A stretch of 64,000 bases of DNA from Mucilaginibacter corticis (GCF_007558865.1 NZ_VLPK01000001.1:868001-932000), one strand, 5' to 3'; numbered from the stretch's first letter, positions 39,040 to 48,906 are shown. Notes: generated from the letters alone by a model not told the origin. Numbers and translations: made by a program.

Positions 39040-40905
39040 ATGAAAAAACTATTCCCCGGCATTGTTAGTGCTTCATTATTTGTGGGTGCAGCGTTTGCGC
39101 AGCCTTCTCCCAAACCTATTTACTACGCTATTTCTTTCCCTAACGCAGTACACCATGAGGCCGAAATTGTGATGACGGTACCACAAGCAGACGGCCCATT
39201 GCGCCTGCATATGAGCCGGTCGTCTGCCGGCAGGTACGCGACGCACGAGTTTGGTAAAAATATTTATAATGTAAAAGCATATAATGTAGACGGCACGCCG
39301 CTAACTATAAAACAAACAGAGGGCGATGTATATGAAATTGCAGAGCATGGCGACGTAGTAAAAGTAAGTTACACACTTTTTGCTAACTGGACAGACGGCA
39401 CCTATGCTGCTATTGACCCCAGCCACGCGCATTTAAATATGCCGGCTGTTTTTATGTGGCTTGTCGGTGCAGACCAACGCCCGCTAAAATTTCAATTTGA
39501 TGACCTGGATAAATATGGCTGGAAAGTAGCTACACAGTTAAAGCACGAAGGCGCTAACATCTATTCGGCCCCCAATATGCAGTACATGATGGACAGCCCT
39601 ACAGAGCTTTCGGCTTTTAAAGAAACCAGTTGGGATGTGACAAATGTCGACGGTAAAAAGCAAAAGATCAACCTGACCATACACTCGTCTGACGATCAAA
39701 GCACGATAGACAATTTCGGCAAAATGGTGCAAAAGGTAGTGCAGGAAGAGAAAGCGGTTTACGGCGAATTCCCGACATACGATTACGGCGAATATACTTT
39801 CCTGGATGATGTTTACCCAACCAACTCGGGGGATGGCATGGAGCACCGCAATTCTACCTGTATTGTTGACGAGTCTGAAAAAGTTGCCGGTAACGAGATA
39901 GATCTGTTAAGCACCTTTTCGCACGAGTATTTTCATAGCTGGAACGTTAAACGCATCCGCCCGAAATCATTAGAGCCGTTTAACTTTGACCATGCCAACA
40001 TGAGCAACGAGCTTTGGTTTGCCGAAGGATTTACGCAATACTATGGTGAGCTGTTGTTGGTGCGTGCCGGTTTTCACACGCCTGAAGAGTATACCAGAAT
40101 ATTAGGCGGGCTGGTTAATTCCGTTTTAAATACACCCGGCGCGGCAAAATACCCGGCGACTGAAATGAGCCGCAAGGCTGTATACACTGATGCCGGTGTA
40201 GCCATTGATCCAACCAATTATACCAATAACTTTACTACTTATTATTACTATGGCGGCGCCATTGCACTTGCGCTTGATCTGCGGTTACGGAGCGAGTTCA
40301 ATTTAACGCTTGATGATTATATGCGCGCCGTTTGGCTGGCACGCGGCAAGGTAATGAAACCTTATACCGTACCTGATCTGCAAAATGACCTGTCTAAACT
40401 GACCAAAAACCCCAAGTTTGCCGAGGAGTTTTTCAGCAAATACATTTACGGGATAGAGAAAAACAATTACGAACAATTGCTGGCCAAGGCCGGGTTTGTT
40501 TTACGCAAAGCGCAGCCTGGTAAAGCCTGGATAGGTTTGTCACAATCTGCGGGCCGTAACCGTTCGGGACAATCGCGAGGCGTTGGCGAGGGGCTTACTA
40601 TTAGCTCGGCTACATTAATGATCTCGCCGCTGTATAAAGCAGGTATTGATGCCGGCGATGTGATAAAAAAGGCAGACGGTAATATTATAACTGATGCAGC
40701 ATCATTTACCGCTGTATTGGCCAATAAAAAACCGGGTGATAAAATTACAGTTGATTACACCAACCGTACCGGTGCTCACACCACAACGGTAATAGTAGAA
40801 GAAAGTCCGTATCTTGAAGTGGTAACTGCCGAAAAAGCCGGCAGCCAGCCTACGGCAGAGCAATCAACATTCAGAAGTAACTGGTTATCGTCAAAAGTAA
40901 AATAA
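39040..40905 (+). CDS. Exported M61-family metallopeptidase with PDZ domain
   Basis: 621 residues, signal peptide (MKKLFPGIVSASLFVGAAFAQ). Zinc site HEYFH (295-299) with third ligand Glu in LWFAEGFTQYY (E329) and the upstream GMEHRNST (266-273), all diagnostic of the M61 glycyl-aminopeptidase family. A PDZ domain lies at about 500-590 (GLTISSATLMISPLYKAGIDAGDVIKKADG, split). Periplasmic or outer membrane; cleaves N-terminal Gly or Ala in known members. Followed after 5 bp by an exported M28 peptidase, so these are likely cotranscribed. Confidence 0.93.
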   Translation: MKKLFPGIVSASLFVGAAFAQPSPKPIYYAISFPNAVHHEAEIVMTVPQADGPLRLHMSRSSAGRYATHEFGKNIYNVKAYNVDGTPLTIKQTEGDVYEIAEHGDVVKVSYTLFANWTDGTYAAIDPSHAHLNMPAVFMWLVGADQRPLKFQFDDLDKYGWKVATQLKHEGANIYSAPNMQYMMDSPTELSAFKETSWDVTNVDGKKQKINLTIHSSDDQSTIDNFGKMVQKVVQEEKAVYGEFPTYDYGEYTFLDDVYPTNSGDGMEHRNSTCIVDESEKVAGNEIDLLSTFSHEYFHSWNVKRIRPKSLEPFNFDHANMSNELWFAEGFTQYYGELLLVRAGFHTPEEYTRILGGLVNSVLNTPGAAKYPATEMSRKAVYTDAGVAIDPTNYTNNFTTYYYYGGAIALALDLRLRSEFNLTLDDYMRAVWLARGKVMKPYTVPDLQNDLSKLTKNPKFAEEFFSKYIYGIEKNNYEQLLAKAGFVLRKAQPGKAWIGLSQSAGRNRSGQSRGVGEGLTISSATLMISPLYKAGIDAGDVIKKADGNIITDAASFTAVLANKKPGDKITVDYTNRTGAHTTTVIVEESPYLEVVTAEKAGSQPTAEQSTFRSNWLSSKVK

Positions 40906-40910
40906 ACACC

Positions 40911-42215
40911 ATGAAAAGATTTGTAACGATACTTGCCTTTTTAGGCGCTGTAAATACCGGCTTTGCGCAGGATGTTGACAAACTGATAGGCCAGGATGAT
41001 GTGACGCGGATAATCAAAACTTTATCTGCCGACGATATGCAGGGCCGCGCCACGTTTACACCAGGCATTGAAAAAGCGGCAAAATTTATCGAGAATGAAT
41101 ATAAAACCATCGGCCTGCAACCCATGGCCGGTAATAGCGGTTTCAGGCAAAACTTTAGCATGATCAGGTCATCGGCAGTGAAAACATCTGTTAGTATAAA
41201 TGGCGCAGATGTTCCCACCGATAATTACATTATGGCATCGAACACTTCATTTAGCTGGACCAAAGCAGAAGACGCCACGGTGGCTGTTATAACCGCGGAT
41301 ATGGACTTTAGGAAAGAATACCGAAAATATCTTTCAGCGGGCAAAAGCACTTTAGTTATTGTCGACCCTAAAAACGAAGTCTTTTTTAAGCGATTGCAAA
41401 ACTATCTGAAAAGCAACACTTCATTTAAAGATGAGCCAACAGCGCCACCTTTGGTTTTTATCCTGGGTAAGTATGACGAGGTAAAATCATTTAACGTTAG
41501 TGATGAAGTTAAGCGCGAAGAGTTGCCGTTATTCAATATCGCCGGCATTATCCCGGGTAAAACAAAACCAGATGAGTTTGTGGTGTTCTCAGGTCATTAT
41601 GATCATTTAGGAATATTGACAGGAGCAAATGTGATGCAAGGCGATAGTATAGCCAATGGCGCTGATGATGACGCATCGGGCACAACAGCGGTGATCACAT
41701 TGGCCCGGTATTTTAAAAAGCTGAACAACAATGCCCGCACACTGGTATTTGTAGCCTTTACTGCCGAAGAGATCGGCGAGTATGGTTCGGCCTATTTTGC
41801 CAAAACCGTTAACCCGGATAAAGTGATGGCCATGTTTAATATTGAGATGATAGGTAAAGCCTCAAAATGGGGGATCAATTCGGCATTTATAACGGGTATT
41901 GAAAGGTCGGACTTCGGCCCTATCCTGCAAAAAAATTTAGAGGGCACCGCGTTTAAGTTTTATGCGGACCCTTATCCCGAACAAAACTTATTTTACCGCA
42001 GCGACAACGCGTCATTAGCCCGGGTGGGCGTACCGGCGCATACCATATCTACAGACCAGATTGATAGCGACAAGCTGTACCATACGGTAAAAGACGAGTT
42101 CAGCAGCCTGGATGTTGCCAACATTACTGCGACCATAAAGGCCATAGCTTTAAGCTCAAAAACAATTGTTTCAGGCCAGGACACACCAACACGGGTAGCC
42201 AAATTAGAAAACTAA
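40911..42215 (+). CDS. Exported M28-family metallopeptidase
   Basis: 434 residues, signal peptide MKRFVTILAFLGAVNTGFAQ. M28 di-zinc site: GHYDHLG (first His/Asp), NGADDDASG (bridging Asp), FTAEEIGEYGS (catalytic Glu pair) and a late HTISTDQ (His ligand). A PA-like region occupies about 95-190. Aminopeptidase-type activity on peptides outside the inner membrane is expected. Begins 5 bp after the M61 gene. A membrane protein gene follows 10 bp later and may be in the same operon. Confidence 0.92.
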   Translation: MKRFVTILAFLGAVNTGFAQDVDKLIGQDDVTRIIKTLSADDMQGRATFTPGIEKAAKFIENEYKTIGLQPMAGNSGFRQNFSMIRSSAVKTSVSINGADVPTDNYIMASNTSFSWTKAEDATVAVITADMDFRKEYRKYLSAGKSTLVIVDPKNEVFFKRLQNYLKSNTSFKDEPTAPPLVFILGKYDEVKSFNVSDEVKREELPLFNIAGIIPGKTKPDEFVVFSGHYDHLGILTGANVMQGDSIANGADDDASGTTAVITLARYFKKLNNNARTLVFVAFTAEEIGEYGSAYFAKTVNPDKVMAMFNIEMIGKASKWGINSAFITGIERSDFGPILQKNLEGTAFKFYADPYPEQNLFYRSDNASLARVGVPAHTISTDQIDSDKLYHTVKDEFSSLDVANITATIKAIALSSKTIVSGQDTPTRVAKLEN

Positions 42216-42225
42216 CCTAAAAAAT

Positions 42226-42852
42226 ATGGAAAACCAACCAAACCTTATCCCTCGTATAGCCATAACCAGTATTGCAAGCGGACTTATTTTGATGGCCTTT
42301 TTTACCACCATGTGGGCCGGTATTGCCAGCGGCAGTTTACACGCAATGGAAAAAGGGATTGAAATAGGTTTCTTTGGGGTATTAGTTATCGCTTTCATAA
42401 CCTTTGCAATTTATTTCTTCTCTGTGGCCAAACGTTTCCCTAAAATAAGTACGGAAGAAGATAAAGCGCGCGAGAAAAAGGAAGGCAAATGGTTCGGGAT
42501 AATTTTTGGCGCAGAAGGTTTGGGTATTTTTTTAGGGATAAACATAGTTGTTAACCTTGGGCATCCCGACCTTACCATCCCGGTAATTGCTTTGGTGGTA
42601 GGCCTGCATTTTTATCCCATGGCCAAAATATTCAGGCGCACTATGGATTACTACGTGGCCACATGGTCAACCATTATTGCTATTTGCAGTATTGTGCTTA
42701 CCTTAAATAAAACCATGACTCCTGCTAATATTATTTTGTTTTTGGGGATAGGTATGGCACTATCTACCTCATGCTATGGTTTGTATATGATCCGTACCGG
42801 GCGGGGTTATGTTAAAAAAACGCCTATTGATGTGCAGGCAGCAGTATTATAA
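42226..42852 (+). CDS. Hypothetical six-helix membrane protein
   Basis: 208 residues with about six membrane segments (for example ITSIASGLILMAFFTTMWAG, FGVLVIAFITFAIYFF, LGIFLGINIVVNL, IIAICSIVLTL, IILFLGIGMALSTSCYG), no catalytic motif seen, charged loop KRFPKISTEEDKAREKKEG between segments 2 and 3. It begins 10 bp after the M28 gene, and its 3' end overlaps the convergent GNAT gene by 6 bp. No family recognised; a role tied to the peptidases is only a positional guess. Confidence 0.65.
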   Translation: MENQPNLIPRIAITSIASGLILMAFFTTMWAGIASGSLHAMEKGIEIGFFGVLVIAFITFAIYFFSVAKRFPKISTEEDKAREKKEGKWFGIIFGAEGLGIFLGINIVVNLGHPDLTIPVIALVVGLHFYPMAKIFRRTMDYYVATWSTIIAICSIVLTLNKTMTPANIILFLGIGMALSTSCYGLYMIRTGRGYVKKTPIDVQAAVL

Positions 42853-43341
42853 TTCTTTTTGCATGATATAATCATTCAGAAAATATGGGCCAAAAGGGAT
42901 ATCCACCACTTGTACAATTTTGAAGCCCATTTTTTCATAAAACCCTTTAGCCGGGTTTAACCGGTGTACATTTAGCTCGAGGATGTTTTTACCCGCCGCG
43001 AGTACGCGCTCATAAATGGCGTTCAACAGCATTTTGCCAACTCCTTTGCCCTGGGTAGCGGGTAAGCTATATAATTTATGCAGACGGTATATATCAGGAT
43101 TAATATTATCTGGTGAAAAAGCAGCGAATGCAACAGGCGACTCATCGTCCAATACTATTAAATAAATCTGTTCATTTTTTTTTATCTGGTTAGACAATGT
43201 TTCGGTAGCATACCGGTCCGCCAGCATAAATTCAATCTGGTCATTAGCTAAAATTGGCGAGTAAGTAGGTGGCCAGATCTTATGGGCCAATTGATGGATG
43301 GTTTCAGCGTCGTTTACAGTTGCTTCTTTGATGGTATACAT
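42847..43341 (-). CDS. GNAT-family N-acetyltransferase
   Basis: 164 residues. GNAT fold motifs: motif A LPATQGKGVGKMLLNAIYERV (Q/RxxGxG/A, here QGKGVG binds acetyl-CoA pyrophosphate) and motif B LNVHRLNPAKGFYEKMGFKIV. Substrate unknown. It is the last gene of a minus-strand run (DUF5687 permease, ABC ATPase, GNAT) with gaps of 1 and 15 bp, so probably cotranscribed with the transporter. Its end overlaps the convergent membrane gene by 6 bp. Confidence 0.9.
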   Translation of the reverse strand: MYTIKEATVNDAETIHQLAHKIWPPTYSPILANDQIEFMLADRYATETLSNQIKKNEQIYLIVLDDESPVAFAAFSPDNINPDIYRLHKLYSLPATQGKGVGKMLLNAIYERVLAAGKNILELNVHRLNPAKGFYEKMGFKIVQVVDIPFGPYFLNDYIMQKEL

Positions 43342-43356
43342 GAAAGGGTATTGGTA

Positions 43357-44109
43357 TTAATGATTCTCTTCCGGGTCAATATTTAACTCTGCAGATGCAG
43401 GCGGCTCAATAGAATTGCCGATAGCAAAGTATGCTTCCAGTTCGGCAAGGGTTGATGAGTTAGTGGCAATATCTTTAATGATCTTCCCTTTTTCCATCAG
43501 CAGTATCCGGTCGCAAACATCGGTTACATGGTTAAGGTCATGGCTTGATACCAGCGTGGTCACGCCCTTTCGGTTAGCGTCTTTAATTATATTCTTTAAC
43601 CTGAATTGCGTTGTGGGGTCAATGTTTGCAAAAGGCTCATCAAGCATTAACAGTTCCGGGTTTTGCAGCATACATGAAGCTATCCCAACCTTTGTCTGGT
43701 TCCCTTTTGATAGATCGCGGATATATTTGCCGCGCTTTAAGATCTCGCCGTTAAAAAAGTCGCCATAGCCTGCCAAAAAATCATCAACATGGGCACGGGT
43801 TTGCTGGTGCAGGCCGCCGATAAAATAAAAGTATTCTTCAGGCGTAAGATAATCTATCAGGAAACCTTCATCCAAATATGACGCGGTGTAATTTTTCCAA
43901 TGCTCGTGCCCGGCTACCGGTTCATTATTTGATAAAACTTCGCCAGCTTCGGGGCGGATCAAGTCCAACATCATGCGGAACAGGGTTGTTTTACCCGCAC
44001 CGTTATTACCCACCAAGCCAACGCTTTCACCTTTTCTGATCTCAAGTTGTGGTATGTTTACCACAATAACGCCACTATAAACTTTTTTAAGCTCTTTTAC
44101 CTGTATCAT
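43357..44109 (-). CDS. ABC transporter ATP-binding protein
   Basis: 250 residues. Walker A GNNGAGKTT (about 34-42), the ABC signature in variant form LSKGNQTKVGIA (about 139-150, instead of LSGGQ), Walker B LLMLDEPFANIDP (about 155-167) and switch His in LVSSHDLNHV. The C-terminal tail (210-250) is acidic. The start is 1 bp from the permease stop, so it is the ATPase of the following DUF5687 permease. This type exports or translocates unknown substrates across the inner membrane. Confidence 0.94.
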   Translation of the reverse strand: MIQVKELKKVYSGVIVVNIPQLEIRKGESVGLVGNNGAGKTTLFRMMLDLIRPEAGEVLSNNEPVAGHEHWKNYTASYLDEGFLIDYLTPEEYFYFIGGLHQQTRAHVDDFLAGYGDFFNGEILKRGKYIRDLSKGNQTKVGIASCMLQNPELLMLDEPFANIDPTTQFRLKNIIKDANRKGVTTLVSSHDLNHVTDVCDRILLMEKGKIIKDIATNSSTLAELEAYFAIGNSIEPPASAELNIDPEENH

Positions 44110-44110
44110 C

Positions 44111-45589
44111 TTATTTGTTTCTAAAACCCTCCAATATGGTGAATTTACGTTTGTAAAAATCGGCTTCCAGGAATTTTACCCAAAAGCTGCGGGTAAGAAT
44201 ACCCGTTAAACCAATAGCGCCTATTAGCGCCAAGCCAACATCCTCATATTTAAAATATTTAAACGGAATATAAATAATGAGCGGTGGTAACAACAACAAA
44301 AAGGATAGCATTAATTGTGTCGCGCCCACGCCCTCCCAGTTAAATGACGCGCCCTTGCTCAGATCTATTCGCTTTGCGTTGCGGTTGGCAAAGTATAATA
44401 CCACGTTTACGGTAAAACCTAAATTCCACAAATACATGATAAAATGAATAAGCAGCACGCGCCAGCCAAAATATACGTAAGGTATGGTTAACAAAAAGGC
44501 CACGGTTGATGCTGTGGTGAACAGCAAATATTTTCCCCTCAAAAAATCGGCAAAATTTACCTTACTTACCATCAGCCCGTCAAAGTGCGACGCCTGCCAG
44601 CTAAACATAAACTGCCCGTAGTTAATAATAAAAATACCTGTCATGAACATGCCTACAAATATTTTAAAGCCCTCATTGCTACGTAATGCCGGGTTAGGGT
44701 AAAAAAACAATCCGTAAAGCAAAAAGAACAATGACATAACGAGCGCGGACCGCGGACGCTTGTTACGCAGCACAAGTTTTATCTCGTTAGCCACCAGGTC
44801 GCCTGTCGAACCGAAATAACTTAAAATGGGGTATTCCGTGCTGCTTTTAAACTTGTCTTTTTTGGTGCTTAATTCTTCCAGGTAAAGGTTCTTTTTTAAA
44901 TAGGTAAAGTTTAAAAAATACATACCCGCGCCCAATAACACAGGTAATAAAGCCAATACCGGGTAACTCATTAAATGGCCAAAAAACAGGTAAGATATAT
45001 TACGGATGGATATAATGTGCCATTTAAAATCAGATAAACCTATCAATATCATTATGGCTGCGACAATTAAAAAGATCCAGCCGTTTAAATTGGCTTTACG
45101 TTTAATATACAGGGCCAGGTAATTGTTTAAAACGGTTATCCCCAAAATGGAAACTATAAATGCCAAAGCGGTTACCAGGCCGGCGTCATGTAATACCACT
45201 TTAAATATAAACGGGAAAAACAGCACTATTGGCCACAAATTAAATACTGAAAAAAGCGCGGTTAACGCAAGGTAGCCTACGATAGTATTGCGTTTTATAG
45301 GTAATTGCAGGTAAGGCTGCACCCGTAAGGTAGGCAGTTCCTGCAGTTGTAATCGTGAAAACAATTCGCCCAGGAAATAGATCAGGATTATCCCGCAAAA
45401 AGAAAGGATCAGACCATCATGCGGAAAAACACTTTTCAAAACATTGTCCATAAAAAAACCTATCACTACTACGTTAAGCAGCAGGTATAAAATTAAAACA
45501 GCCATTACTATGCGCACGGCTAAATTTTTACCGGTATTTTTTGAGCGCCAAAAGGCCTTTAATTCATGCTTTAGGAAAGTTGATATCAT
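44111..45589 (-). CDS. DUF5687 ABC-type permease
   Basis: 492 residues, about 11-12 membrane segments. N-terminus MISTFLKHELKAFWRSKNTGKN and the cytosolic YPILSYFGSTGDLVANEIKLVLRNKRPRSAL segment (split) are typical of this Bacteroidota permease family, which lacks recognisable FtsX or ABC2 motifs yet pairs with an ABC ATPase (here 1 bp downstream). Substrate unknown. It heads the operon with the ATPase and GNAT genes. A repeat lies between it and rarA. Confidence 0.82.
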   Translation of the reverse strand: MISTFLKHELKAFWRSKNTGKNLAVRIVMAVLILYLLLNVVVIGFFMDNVLKSVFPHDGLILSFCGIILIYFLGELFSRLQLQELPTLRVQPYLQLPIKRNTIVGYLALTALFSVFNLWPIVLFFPFIFKVVLHDAGLVTALAFIVSILGITVLNNYLALYIKRKANLNGWIFLIVAAIMILIGLSDFKWHIISIRNISYLFFGHLMSYPVLALLPVLLGAGMYFLNFTYLKKNLYLEELSTKKDKFKSSTEYPILSYFGSTGDLVANEIKLVLRNKRPRSALVMSLFFLLYGLFFYPNPALRSNEGFKIFVGMFMTGIFIINYGQFMFSWQASHFDGLMVSKVNFADFLRGKYLLFTTASTVAFLLTIPYVYFGWRVLLIHFIMYLWNLGFTVNVVLYFANRNAKRIDLSKGASFNWEGVGATQLMLSFLLLLPPLIIYIPFKYFKYEDVGLALIGAIGLTGILTRSFWVKFLEADFYKRKFTILEGFRNK

Positions 45590-45639
45590 ACGCCGGCCTT
45601 TGTGGGGTGTTGTTTTCTAATTATGGTTAAATTTAATTA

Positions 45640-45715
45640 AACCTCGCCAAAGGAGAGGACTTTTTCTGTCAAAGTCTATTCCCCCCTCTCCTTTGGAGAG
45701 GACCGGGGAGAGGTC
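45640..45715. repeat. Palindromic intergenic repeat (CTCTCC-TTTGG family)
   Basis: CCTCGCCAAAGGAGAGGAC (45641-45659) is partly complementary to CTCTCCTTTGGAGAGGAC further on (45686-45703), flanked by a C-run and a GGGGAGAGG tail. It lies between two genes on the same strand and ends at the rarA stop. Confidence 0.7.
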
Positions 45716-46995
45716 TAATATTTATACCTGTCGCCCCATAATTTCTTTAACCGTTCTTTTGACTCGTGTTCACGTGCGTTGTTACCGGGTTCGTAAATTT
45801 TTGTGCCTTTTATGGCGTCGGGTAAAAAATCAAGGTCTACAAAGTTGTTTTCAAAGCTATGGGCATATTTATAATCTTTGCCGTAACCAATGTTCTTCAT
45901 CAGTTTAGTTGGCGCGTTGCGCAGGTGCAGCGGCACGGGCAGGTCGCCGGTTTGTTTTACCAGGCTCATAGCAGCCCCAATTGCCGTAGTGGCCGAATTA
46001 CTTTTAGCCGAAGTTGCCAAATAAATTGCTGTTTGCGATAAGATCAACTGCGACTCAGGCATGCCTATTACATTTACCGAGTTAAAACAAGCCTGTGCCA
46101 GCAGCAAGGCGTTGGGATTGGCATTGCCGATATCTTCTGACGATAAGATCAGCATGCGGCGGGCGATGAATAGTGGGTCTTCACCTCCTGCAATCATCCT
46201 GGCCAGCCAGTAAACCGCACCATTAGGGTCGCTGCCCCGCATGGATTTTATAAAGGCCGATATGATGTCATAATGCTGTTCGCCCGCTTTATCATACAGC
46301 GCCATATTTTGCTGTACGTGGTCAAGCACTACTTTATTGGTGATCTCTATTTTTTTGCCCGAAATAGCGTTTACCAGTAGTTCAAATATGTTGAGCAGCT
46401 TACGCGCATCACCGCCCGAAAGGCGCAGCAATGCCTCGTACTCTTTAATATCAATATTTTTTTTGCTGAGGACCACATCTTCTTTCCGGGCTTTGTTTAA
46501 CAAATTCACCAAGTCCTCTTCGGCCAATGGCTGCAGGATATACACCTGGCACCGCGACAACAAAGCCGAGATCACTTCGAACGACGGATTTTCTGTAGTG
46601 GCACCTATCAGGGTTACTATACCCCGTTCAACCGCGCCCAGCAGTGAATCCTGCTGCGATTTTGAAAAGCGATGGATCTCATCAATAAACAACACCGGCA
46701 GGGTGTCACCTTCTTCTTTTAAACGCGACGCCGTTTCAATAACCTCACGCACATCCTTTACGCCCGAGTTAATGGCGCTTAATGAAAAGAAGGGCCTGTC
46801 CAGCGTTTGCGATATGATATAAGCCAGCGTTGTTTTACCCACACCCGGCGGCCCCCAAAATAACATTGACGGCAGCGCGCCGCTCTCAATAGCCTTACGT
46901 AACACCGCGCCGGGGCCAACCAAATGCTGCTGGCCGACATAATCGTCCAGTGTTTTGGGGCGCATACGTTCTGCTAATGGCGGCAAATTGTTCAT
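45715..46995 (-). CDS. rarA: Replication-associated recombination protein A (RarA/MgsA AAA+ ATPase)
   Basis: 426 residues. Walker A GPPGVGKT (48-55), Walker B LFIDEIHRF (about 106-114), sensor 1 GATTENPSF, then the MgsA C-terminal domain (about 240-426, AVYWLARMIAGGEDPLFIARRM). RarA acts at stalled replication forks. The motif NNLPPLAERMRPKTLDDYVGQ at the N-terminus supports the start at 46995. Expected family length. Apparently monocistronic; AlkA-type glycosylase is divergent 64 bp away, so two DNA-maintenance genes share an upstream region. Confidence 0.95.
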   Translation of the reverse strand: MNNLPPLAERMRPKTLDDYVGQQHLVGPGAVLRKAIESGALPSMLFWGPPGVGKTTLAYIISQTLDRPFFSLSAINSGVKDVREVIETASRLKEEGDTLPVLFIDEIHRFSKSQQDSLLGAVERGIVTLIGATTENPSFEVISALLSRCQVYILQPLAEEDLVNLLNKARKEDVVLSKKNIDIKEYEALLRLSGGDARKLLNIFELLVNAISGKKIEITNKVVLDHVQQNMALYDKAGEQHYDIISAFIKSMRGSDPNGAVYWLARMIAGGEDPLFIARRMLILSSEDIGNANPNALLLAQACFNSVNVIGMPESQLILSQTAIYLATSAKSNSATTAIGAAMSLVKQTGDLPVPLHLRNAPTKLMKNIGYGKDYKYAHSFENNFVDLDFLPDAIKGTKIYEPGNNAREHESKERLKKLWGDRYKY

Positions 46996-47059
46996 GTAGT
47001 AAAAATCCGAAAATAAAAGCTAAATCCTAAATTTTTTAGTATTTTTAAATAACAATTAA

Positions 47060-47716
47060 ATGATCAACAAGTTTACCCACGCCAATTTTCACGCCATCTG
47101 CGATGAGCTGGCATCCGCCGATGCAGATTTAGCTACAATCATAAATGCATATGGTTATCCGCCATTATGGTCACGACCCAACACTTTTGAAACCCTGGTG
47201 CATATTATTTTAGAACAGCAGGTATCGCTGGCGTCTGCGCTATCAGCTTTAAACAAACTACGTGAGCGGGTACAGGAGATCACACCTGCACGGGTATTAT
47301 TACTAACCGACGAAGAATATCGTGCCTGTTATTGCAGCCGGCAAAAAACGGGCTATATCAGATACCTGGCAGAAGCTATACTAAGCGGACAAATTAATTT
47401 GCAGGCTTTTGAGCATATGGAAGACGACGAGATCCGCGCGCAAATGGTTACACTAAAAGGCATAGGTAACTGGACGGTTGATGTTTACCTGATGTTTGTA
47501 TTGCAAAGGGCGGATATATTTCCTGCAGGCGATCTTGCCGCAGTCAATGCTTTAAAACGGGTTAAAACCCTTCCGGCAACAACTACAAGAGAAGATGTTA
47601 TAAATGTAGCAGCAAACTGGCAGCCCTACCGAACCGTATCTACCATGATATTATGGCATTACTATTTATCATCGCCGGCAAAAAGGGTAACCAAACAAAA
47701 AGAGCAACCTTTTTAG
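47060..47716 (+). CDS. DNA-3-methyladenine glycosylase (AlkA-type, HhH-GPD)
   Basis: 218 residues. The helix-hairpin-helix LKGIGNWTV (132-140) and the catalytic Asp158 in FPAGDLAAV follow the HhH-GPD order; LVHIILEQQVSLASA (46-60) is the usual substrate-pocket helix. It removes alkylated bases from DNA; AlkA-type enzymes also act on hypoxanthine. The C-terminal end RVTKQKEQPF overlaps the hairpin that terminates the opposite gene. Divergent from rarA. Length is shorter than E. coli AlkA (282) because the N-terminal accessory domain is absent. Confidence 0.9.
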   Translation: MINKFTHANFHAICDELASADADLATIINAYGYPPLWSRPNTFETLVHIILEQQVSLASALSALNKLRERVQEITPARVLLLTDEEYRACYCSRQKTGYIRYLAEAILSGQINLQAFEHMEDDEIRAQMVTLKGIGNWTVDVYLMFVLQRADIFPAGDLAAVNALKRVKTLPATTTREDVINVAANWQPYRTVSTMILWHYYLSSPAKRVTKQKEQPF

Positions 47717-47726
47717 TGGTTGCTCT
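47693..47726 (-). terminator. Terminator of the coiled-coil gene, overlapping the alkA 3' end
   Basis: Minus strand: AAGAGCAACC (47718-47726 side) with GGTTGCTCTT (47700-47709 side), then TTTTTGTTT. The stem spans the stop of the glycosylase gene on the other strand. Confidence 0.75.
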
Positions 47727-47749
47727 TGTATAATTTGAATCAGTAATGA

Positions 47750-48661
47750 TTATCTGAATGTTACGCTTGTTTTACCCATGGTATAACCATCAGCATATAA
47801 AATGATGGTGTACATTCCTTTTTGGAAAGGTGAGGCATAAACCCAGTCTACAGTATAACCAACACCATCATCTTTAAAGTCGATTGATGTTTTATAGGTT
47901 GATTGCAGGTCCTGGCCATCAGCATTAAATGTTCCGCTATCAGTACCGGTTATCAGGTTGCCTATCGGATCAATAATGCGGATATAAATATCATGTAAGC
48001 CTTTTGTAGCTATCGCGTTGCTGGCAACTGTAAAGTTGATCTTTAATTTATTTACGTTTTTGGCTTTGGTTTCGTCAACCTCTTTGCCGTTCTTTTTAAC
48101 CTTATACCCGACGACACTTGTTGTCGCGACTTTTAGCGCCGACGCCACCTTTACTTTCGAATCAAGGTCCTGGTTTTGTTTTTCAAGCGTGGTCGCTTTT
48201 TCGCTTACCGCGCTCAGGTTAGTTTTTAACGTATCCCTTTCGGTAGTTAATGATTGATTTTCTTTTTTCAGCTCATCAATGTCAGCAGTGTATTTGGTAA
48301 CAAAATAGCGCAGTTGTTTTACGTCTTCCTGTGCTTTGCCCAATTCGGCAGCTGTTAACTTGCCTTTAGCCAGCTCGCTTCTTAAAACTTTGATCTTAGC
48401 TTTAAGCGAATCGTTTTTTGCCTGCATTTCAGCAGATAGCTTGGTTTTACCCAGATTTACCTGCTCTATTTGTGCTTCTAAGCTATCAAGCTCTGTCTGT
48501 AGCTTTGTTTTTTCGTCATTCTGGTATACAATCCTTTGGTCAGAGTTGCTTTTTTTCATGTACAAATACACGTCAGTGCCTAATAACGCAATAATCACAA
48601 CAACGAGGAAGTAGATGACGTTCGAATTTTTTTTAGGCTCTTGTGTTGGTTGGTTCTCCAT
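47750..48661 (-). CDS. Inner-membrane-anchored coiled-coil protein of unknown function
   Basis: 303 residues. N-terminal cytosolic tail (MENQPTQEPKKNS), one membrane segment (about 16-34, YFLVVVIIALLGTDVYLYM), a long heptad-rich coiled coil (about 45-172; TELDSLEAQIEQVNLGKTKL, LTTERDTLKTNLSAVSEKA) and a compact C-terminal beta domain (about 185-303; VGYKVKKNGKEVDETKAKNV ... GMYTIILYADGYTMG). Type II membrane topology, with the coiled coil in the periplasm. No family name recognised. Its own terminator follows; monocistronic. Confidence 0.7.
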   Translation of the reverse strand: MENQPTQEPKKNSNVIYFLVVVIIALLGTDVYLYMKKSNSDQRIVYQNDEKTKLQTELDSLEAQIEQVNLGKTKLSAEMQAKNDSLKAKIKVLRSELAKGKLTAAELGKAQEDVKQLRYFVTKYTADIDELKKENQSLTTERDTLKTNLSAVSEKATTLEKQNQDLDSKVKVASALKVATTSVVGYKVKKNGKEVDETKAKNVNKLKINFTVASNAIATKGLHDIYIRIIDPIGNLITGTDSGTFNADGQDLQSTYKTSIDFKDDGVGYTVDWVYASPFQKGMYTIILYADGYTMGKTSVTFR

Positions 48662-48906
48662 AAAAATTAACTGTTTTGGTGCTTTAAATAATAATTAATC
48701 CGGCAGGTGTCTTAAAAAAGGTTTGACTTAAATTTTTATCCGCATTTATTATTGTTAACTATTAACATATACGTAATAATGTAAATTTTATGATAATGTT
48801 TTACAAAGACGATAAATATTTGAATATAATTTTTATAAAAGTATGTACAAATTGATTAAAACGCAATTATTATTTGTCATAATAAAGCGTCGTATCAATG
48901 AGTTTA

